DNA from: Rhodoferax sp.
GTDB lineage: Bacteria > Pseudomonadota > Gammaproteobacteria > Burkholderiales > Burkholderiaceae
Reading direction: 5' to 3'
Length of the DNA stretch: 19,349 bases
Assembly (NCBI GenBank): GCA_028292075.1
Contig: JAQGNA010000197.1
Span: forward strand, 1 to 19,349
Numbering within the stretch: the first letter of the stretch is position 1; each line of letters starts with the position of its first letter. The translations under genes and the position numbers were made by a program. The notes beneath the pieces are model-generated. The model saw only the letters and a list, made by a program, of their open reading frames with translations. It was not told the DNA's origin and did not search any database. Below, one piece after another: positions 16,096-19,349 of this stretch.

Positions 16096-16121
16096 TGATG
16101 GCATCATTCAATAAATTTGAA
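16096..16121. promoter_or_regulatory. LysR-type operator between lysR and pirin2
   Basis: TTCAA-TAAAT-TTGAA (16107-16121) is a perfect inverted repeat containing the T-N11-A signature of LysR-type binding sites. It directly abuts a second perfect palindrome, TGATG-G-CATCA (16096-16106). The pair lies 16-41 bases before the lysR ATG, where bound regulator would also repress its own gene, and about -64 from the predicted pirin2 start. The site is AT-rich against a GC-rich background. Confidence 0.6.
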
Positions 16122-16136
16122 CGATCGACCCCTTCG

Positions 16137-17084
16137 ATGCCCACTCCCCGCGACGTACTCACCCCCGACACGCTGGCCATGCTGCTCGCCGTGGCCTCCG
16201 AGGGCAGCTTTGCCGCGGCGGCCCGCCACCTGGGCATGGTGCCCAGCGCCCTCACCTACCGCGTGCGCCTGGTGGAGGACGCGCTCGATGTGCTGCTGTT
16301 CGACCGCAGTTCCCGTCAGGCCAGGACCACCGAAGCCGGCGCCGAGCTGCTGCGTGAAGGCCGCCGCCTGCTCGACGACGTGGACGCCGTGGCCAACCGG
16401 GTCAAGCGCGTGGCCACCGGCTGGGAGCCGCAGCTCACGCTGGCGGTGGACAGCGTCATCTCGCATGCCACGGTGATGGAGCTGTGCGAGGCGTTCTACG
16501 CTCTGAACCCGCCCACGCACCTGAAGATTCGCGAGGAGATCCTGTCCGGCACGCTGGAGGCGCTGACCTCCGGCCAGGCCGACATCGCCATCGGCGTGGC
16601 GCTGGAAATCACCAACAACGGCAGCATCCAGGGCCAGCCGCTGGGCGACATGCCCTTCATCTTCGCCGTGGCGCCGCACCATCCGCTCGCCACGGCTCCC
16701 GAGCCGCTGAGCGACACCCTGATCCAGCAACACCGCGCCGTGGCGGTGGCCGACTCCGTGCAGCGCGGCGCCGGCCTCACCTATGGCCTGCTCGGCGGGC
16801 AGGACGTGTTCACCGTGCCCAGCATGCGCGCCAAGCTGGAGGCGCAACTGCGCGGCCTGGGCGCAGGTTTTCTGCCCGAAAGCCTGGCCCGGCCCTACAT
16901 CGAAGCCGGCCGCCTGGTAAAGCGCAAGGTGGAGCGCCCGGCCCGCGTGGTCCGCATCAGCTACGCCTGGCGCAGCCTGACGCGGGGCACGCACGGCCGG
17001 GCACTGCAGTGGTGGCTGCAACAGCTGCAGAGCCCGGCGACCCGGGCTGCGCTGTTGGAGCGGCAGCACAACCATTGGGATTGA
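16137..17084 (+). CDS. LysR-type transcriptional regulator
   Basis: 315 aa, the family norm. Residues 8-67 form the winged helix-turn-helix: LTPDTLAMLLAVASEGSFAAAARHLG, then VPSALTYRVRLVEDALDVLLFDR, ending TTEAGAELL. From about residue 90 to 300 comes the periplasmic-binding-protein-like effector domain. The ATG at 16137 was chosen because family members begin a few residues before the first helix and because the upstream region holds the operator. An ATG at 16098 is in frame but would start inside that operator. No Shine-Dalgarno is visible. It is divergent from the pirin2-doxX-flavodoxin-osmC-pirin1 cluster, the usual LysR layout, so that cluster is its probable target. The inducer is unknown; a quinone, electrophile or oxidant would suit the targets. 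Confidence 0.9.
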   Translation: MPTPRDVLTPDTLAMLLAVASEGSFAAAARHLGMVPSALTYRVRLVEDALDVLLFDRSSRQARTTEAGAELLREGRRLLDDVDAVANRVKRVATGWEPQLTLAVDSVISHATVMELCEAFYALNPPTHLKIREEILSGTLEALTSGQADIAIGVALEITNNGSIQGQPLGDMPFIFAVAPHHPLATAPEPLSDTLIQQHRAVAVADSVQRGAGLTYGLLGGQDVFTVPSMRAKLEAQLRGLGAGFLPESLARPYIEAGRLVKRKVERPARVVRISYAWRSLTRGTHGRALQWWLQQLQSPATRAALLERQHNHWD

Positions 17085-17405
17085 AAGCGATCAAGACTGG
17101 TTGCGGGTCTGCGGGCTGGCCGGCCGGCGGGCGGGTGTGGCAGCGCGGCAAAGGCGCGGTACTTCGCCAACAGCGAGTGAGTCGTCGGCGCCGAGGCCAT
17201 CTTTCATGCGACGGCCTTTAACGATGAGACAGGCACTGCGGCCGTGTGCGCAAACGAAAGAAAACCGTCTTGGCAACGACGGCTCTCTAAGCACATCCGG
17301 ATTACCCCTCCCCCCAACCCCTCAAACCGCGCCATGGCTGCGTGTAGAGTGTGCGCATGGCGGCCGGGCCGTCTTCCTTCACCAGAATCAACCAAGAACA
17401 TCCAC
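17085..17405. other. 321-base gap between lysR and the FAD oxidoreductase gene
   Basis: I find no gene I can support here. There is a GC-rich first half, then a five-pair hairpin CCGTC/GACGG around 17266-17282. Read on the minus strand it is followed by TTTTCTTTC, which would terminate leftward transcription, but no minus-strand gene is seen upstream of it. A pyrimidine-rich patch at about 17303-17322 and a TAGAGT box at 17345-17350 follow; the box may be the -10 of the next gene, giving a leader of about 49 bases. A 67-codon minus-strand frame (17091-17294) and a 79-codon one (16961-17200) have no recognisable features. Confidence 0.5.
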
Positions 17406-18491
17406 ATGCCATCACCAAATCGTGCCGCAACTTTCGCCAATGCCGCTCCCCGTCGCATCGCCGTGATCGGCGCCGGCATCGCGGGCATCGCCTGTGCGCG
17501 GACGCTCGCGCAGGCCGGACACGATGTGACCGTGTTCGAAAAGAGCCGTGGCGCCGGGGGACGGATGTCGACGCGCAGTACGAACTTCGGCGGCTTCGAC
17601 CATGGCGCGCAGTACTTCACCGTGCGCGACCCGCGCTTTGCGCTCGCGCTCGAAACCGCCAAGGGCATCGTGAAGCCCTGGAGCGCGAACCTGGTGCGGG
17701 TGCTCGACCCGTTCGGCCGGGTGGCCGCCGCCGGCCTGCCGGGGCGCGAGCCGCACTGGGTGCCGTCGCCGGGCATGAACGCGCTGGTGCGCCATTGGGC
17801 GCAGCCGTTGCTGGCCGATGACCGGCTGAAGCTCGAAACGCAGGTGGTCCGCATCGAACGCGACGCCCTGGCGCCCAGGCAGTGGCAGTTGCGCACCAGC
17901 GGCATGCCGGGCACGCCCGACGCCGAGCACGTGTTCTCCGGCTTCGACGCCGTGCTGCTGGCCATGCCCAACCCGCAGGCGCAGGCCTTGCTCGAGAACT
18001 CGGCCCAGGCGCCAAAGCTGGTGCGGGAGATCTCGAAAGTGCGGGTCGCGCCGTGCTGGACGCTGATCCTTGCGTTTCCGCAGGCGATGCAGCCGACCAT
18101 GGCCCATCTCGGCCCGCAATGGAATGCCGCGCGCAGCACCCATCACCGCATCGCCTGGCTGTCGCGCGAATCGTCCAAGCCCGGCCGTGGCGGCGTCGAG
18201 CGCTGGACGGTGCAGGCCAGCGCCGCCTGGTCGTATGAACACCTGGAGGACGATGACGCCCGCATCCAGGGCAAGCTGCTGCGCGCTTTCGCCGAAGTGA
18301 CCGGTATTCGCGCCGAGCCGACCTTCGCCGCCGTGCACCGCTGGCGCTATGCGCAGACCATCCAGCCGCTGGGGCAGAGCCACCTCTGGGACGCCGGCGC
18401 GGGCATTGGTGCCTGCGGCGACTGGTGCATCGGTCACCGGGTCGAGGACGCCTTCGTCTCCGGCCTGGAACTCGCGCTCTCGGTGGTCTGA
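17406..18491 (+). CDS. NAD(P)/FAD-dependent oxidoreductase, renalase-like
   Basis: 361 aa from the ATG at 17406. The N-terminal dinucleotide-binding fold is clear: [21 protein letters not shown] (18-38) has GxGxxG at 22-27, and [17 protein letters not shown] supplies the ribose-binding E45 and the GRMSTR loop (52-57). [15 protein letters not shown] (64-78) is characteristic of bacterial renalase-type amine/NAD(P)H oxidases (COG3380). Bacterial renalases oxidise isomeric dihydro-NAD(P) back to NAD(P); that this protein does so is inferred. It is soluble with no signal peptide. An in-frame extension to 17244 has no ribosome binding site and lacks family resemblance, so it was not used. gluQ follows after 11 bases, so the two are probably cotranscribed. 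Confidence 0.85.
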   Translation: MPSPNRAATFANAAPRRIAVIGAGIAGIACARTLAQAGHDVTVFEKSRGAGGRMSTRSTNFGGFDHGAQYFTVRDPRFALALETAKGIVKPWSANLVRVLDPFGRVAAAGLPGREPHWVPSPGMNALVRHWAQPLLADDRLKLETQVVRIERDALAPRQWQLRTSGMPGTPDAEHVFSGFDAVLLAMPNPQAQALLENSAQAPKLVREISKVRVAPCWTLILAFPQAMQPTMAHLGPQWNAARSTHHRIAWLSRESSKPGRGGVERWTVQASAAWSYEHLEDDDARIQGKLLRAFAEVTGIRAEPTFAAVHRWRYAQTIQPLGQSHLWDAGAGIGACGDWCIGHRVEDAFVSGLELALSVV

Positions 18492-18502
18492 TCCCGCCCG
18501 CC

Positions 18503-19349
18503 ATGGTGCTCCCGCCGGACGACCACGGCGAACCGGACCCGTCCCCGCAGGTCGGCCCGGCCCGCCTGGACAGCCATGGCTACCGGGGCCGGTTCGCGCC
18601 TTCGCCCACGGGCCCGCTGCATGCTGGCTCGCTGGTCGCGGCGCTGGCCAGCTGGCTCGACGCCCGCGCGCAGGGCGGCCAATGGCTGGTGCGCATTGAA
18701 GACGTGGACACGCCGCGCTGTCAGCCGGGCATGGACGTGGCCATCCTGGCGCAACTGGCGGCCTGCGGACTCTTGCCCGACGCGCCGCCGCTGGTCCAGA
18801 GCCAGCGAGACGGCATCTACCAGGCCGCGCTCGACCACCTGGTTTCAGCCGAACTCGCCTACCCCTGCGCCTGCTCGCGCAAGGACATCGAAAACGCCTG
18901 GGCCCGCATGGGCCGGCCGCTCGGCCGCCACCGCGAACTGGTCTACCCCGGTACCTGCCGCCATGGCCTGAACGGGCGGCCGGCGCGGGCCTGGCGGCTG
19001 AACGTGGAGCGTGCGGCCGGCGGCGAGGCGGTGGTCGACTGGCACGACCGCCGGCTCGGCCCGCAGCGGCAGGACGTGGCCGCCGAAGTCGGCGACTTCG
19101 TGCTGCGGCGCGCCGATGGCCTCTGGGCTTACCAACTTGCCGTGGTGGTGGACGATGCGGCCCAGGCCATCACCGACGTGGTGCGCGGCCAGGACCTGGC
19201 CGACAACACGCCACGCCAGGTCCTGCTTCAGCGGGCCCTGGGCCTGCCGACGCCGCGCTACCTGCACACGCCGCTCGTGCTCGGCGACAACGGTGAGAAG
19301 CTCTCCAAGCTGAACGGCGCGCGGCCTTTCGACAGCGGCACACAGGAGG
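18503..19349 (+). CDS. gluQ: glutamyl-Q tRNA(Asp) synthetase (GluQRS), 3' end outside the window
   Basis: The frame is open from the ATG at 18503 to the window edge (282 codons). GluQRS is a truncated glutamyl-tRNA synthetase paralogue that attaches glutamate to queuosine at position 34 of tRNA(Asp). The catalytic signatures are all visible: [18 protein letters not shown] (31-48, a HIGH-type motif), RIEDVDTPR (64-72), and EKLSKLNGA (265-273, a KMSKS-type motif). The zinc-binding set of this family is present as C122 and C124 in [11 protein letters not shown] and Y148 and C152 in YPGTCRHG. About 24 residues precede the usual start and are Pro/Asp-rich. There is no Shine-Dalgarno, so translation may be coupled to the FAD gene upstream. 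Roughly 20-30 C-terminal residues are probably missing. Confidence 0.93.
   Translation, partial: MVLPPDDHGEPDPSPQVGPARLDSHGYRGRFAPSPTGPLHAGSLVAALASWLDARAQGGQWLVRIEDVDTPRCQPGMDVAILAQLAACGLLPDAPPLVQSQRDGIYQAALDHLVSAELAYPCACSRKDIENAWARMGRPLGRHRELVYPGTCRHGLNGRPARAWRLNVERAAGGEAVVDWHDRRLGPQRQDVAAEVGDFVLRRADGLWAYQLAVVVDDAAQAITDVVRGQDLADNTPRQVLLQRALGLPTPRYLHTPLVLGDNGEKLSKLNGARPFDSGTQE

Noticed and set aside
15983..16255. N-terminal extension of pirin2 to 324 residues
   Set aside because: It would run through the LysR operator and into the lysR gene; the ATG at 15982 has a strong ribosome binding site and the family N-terminus.
17091..17294. 67-codon minus-strand frame in the lysR-FAD gap
   Set aside because: No recognisable family, no ribosome binding site, and composition no different from neighbouring shadow frames.
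17345..17359. TAGAGT, six bases, ATG as a third leaderless start
   Set aside because: The ATG at 17357 is in a different frame from the FAD oxidoreductase and opens only an antisense-like shadow frame; the box may still serve as a -10 for a normal leader.

Overview
The window is about 65-70% GC, densely coded and bacterial. Several products (a PHP-type DnaE, a PPK1/SixA pair, TrhO, a renalase-like FAD protein followed by GluQRS) look like those of Burkholderiales, most likely Comamonadaceae (Variovorax/Acidovorax-like). That placement is inferred from remembered protein resemblance, not from a search. I see no phage genes, insertion sequences, CRISPR array, tRNA or rRNA. Most of the window is housekeeping chromosome.

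Left part (1-7742), all on the minus strand: the 5' part of smc, which carries an in-frame amber codon at 279-281 although the frame stays open and SMC-like on both sides; then a ppk1-sixA polyphosphate operon, with a Pho-box-like or palindromic site in front of ppk1; then dnaE, the replicative DNA polymerase alpha subunit. dnaE starts six bases after a TAAAAT box, which suggests a leaderless mRNA.

Middle (7912-12701): a chemoreceptor transcribed divergently from dnaE; a convergent RlmI/RlmK-like methyltransferase without the usual RNA-binding PUA domain; and, divergent from that, trhO (tRNA U34 hydroxylase) coupled to an MFS exporter. trhO shows the same TAAAAT-six-bases-start layout as dnaE.

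Right part (12714-17084) is the most interesting: five minus-strand genes (pirin, DoxX, flavodoxin-family oxidoreductase, OsmC-family protein, second pirin) divergent from a LysR regulator. The pirin2-lysR gap holds a perfect TTCAA-N5-TTGAA palindrome. Its centre lies about 64 bases upstream of the transcription start predicted from a TAAAGT box, the position expected of a LysR-type activator site. Strong hairpins sit in the pirin2 leader, directly after pirin2 (a good intrinsic terminator or attenuator before doxX) and over the osmC ribosome binding site. I read the cluster as a LysR-controlled thiol/quinone/electrophile stress operon with internal RNA-level steps between genes.

The end (17406-19349) has a renalase-like FAD oxidoreductase followed by gluQRS, which runs off the window.
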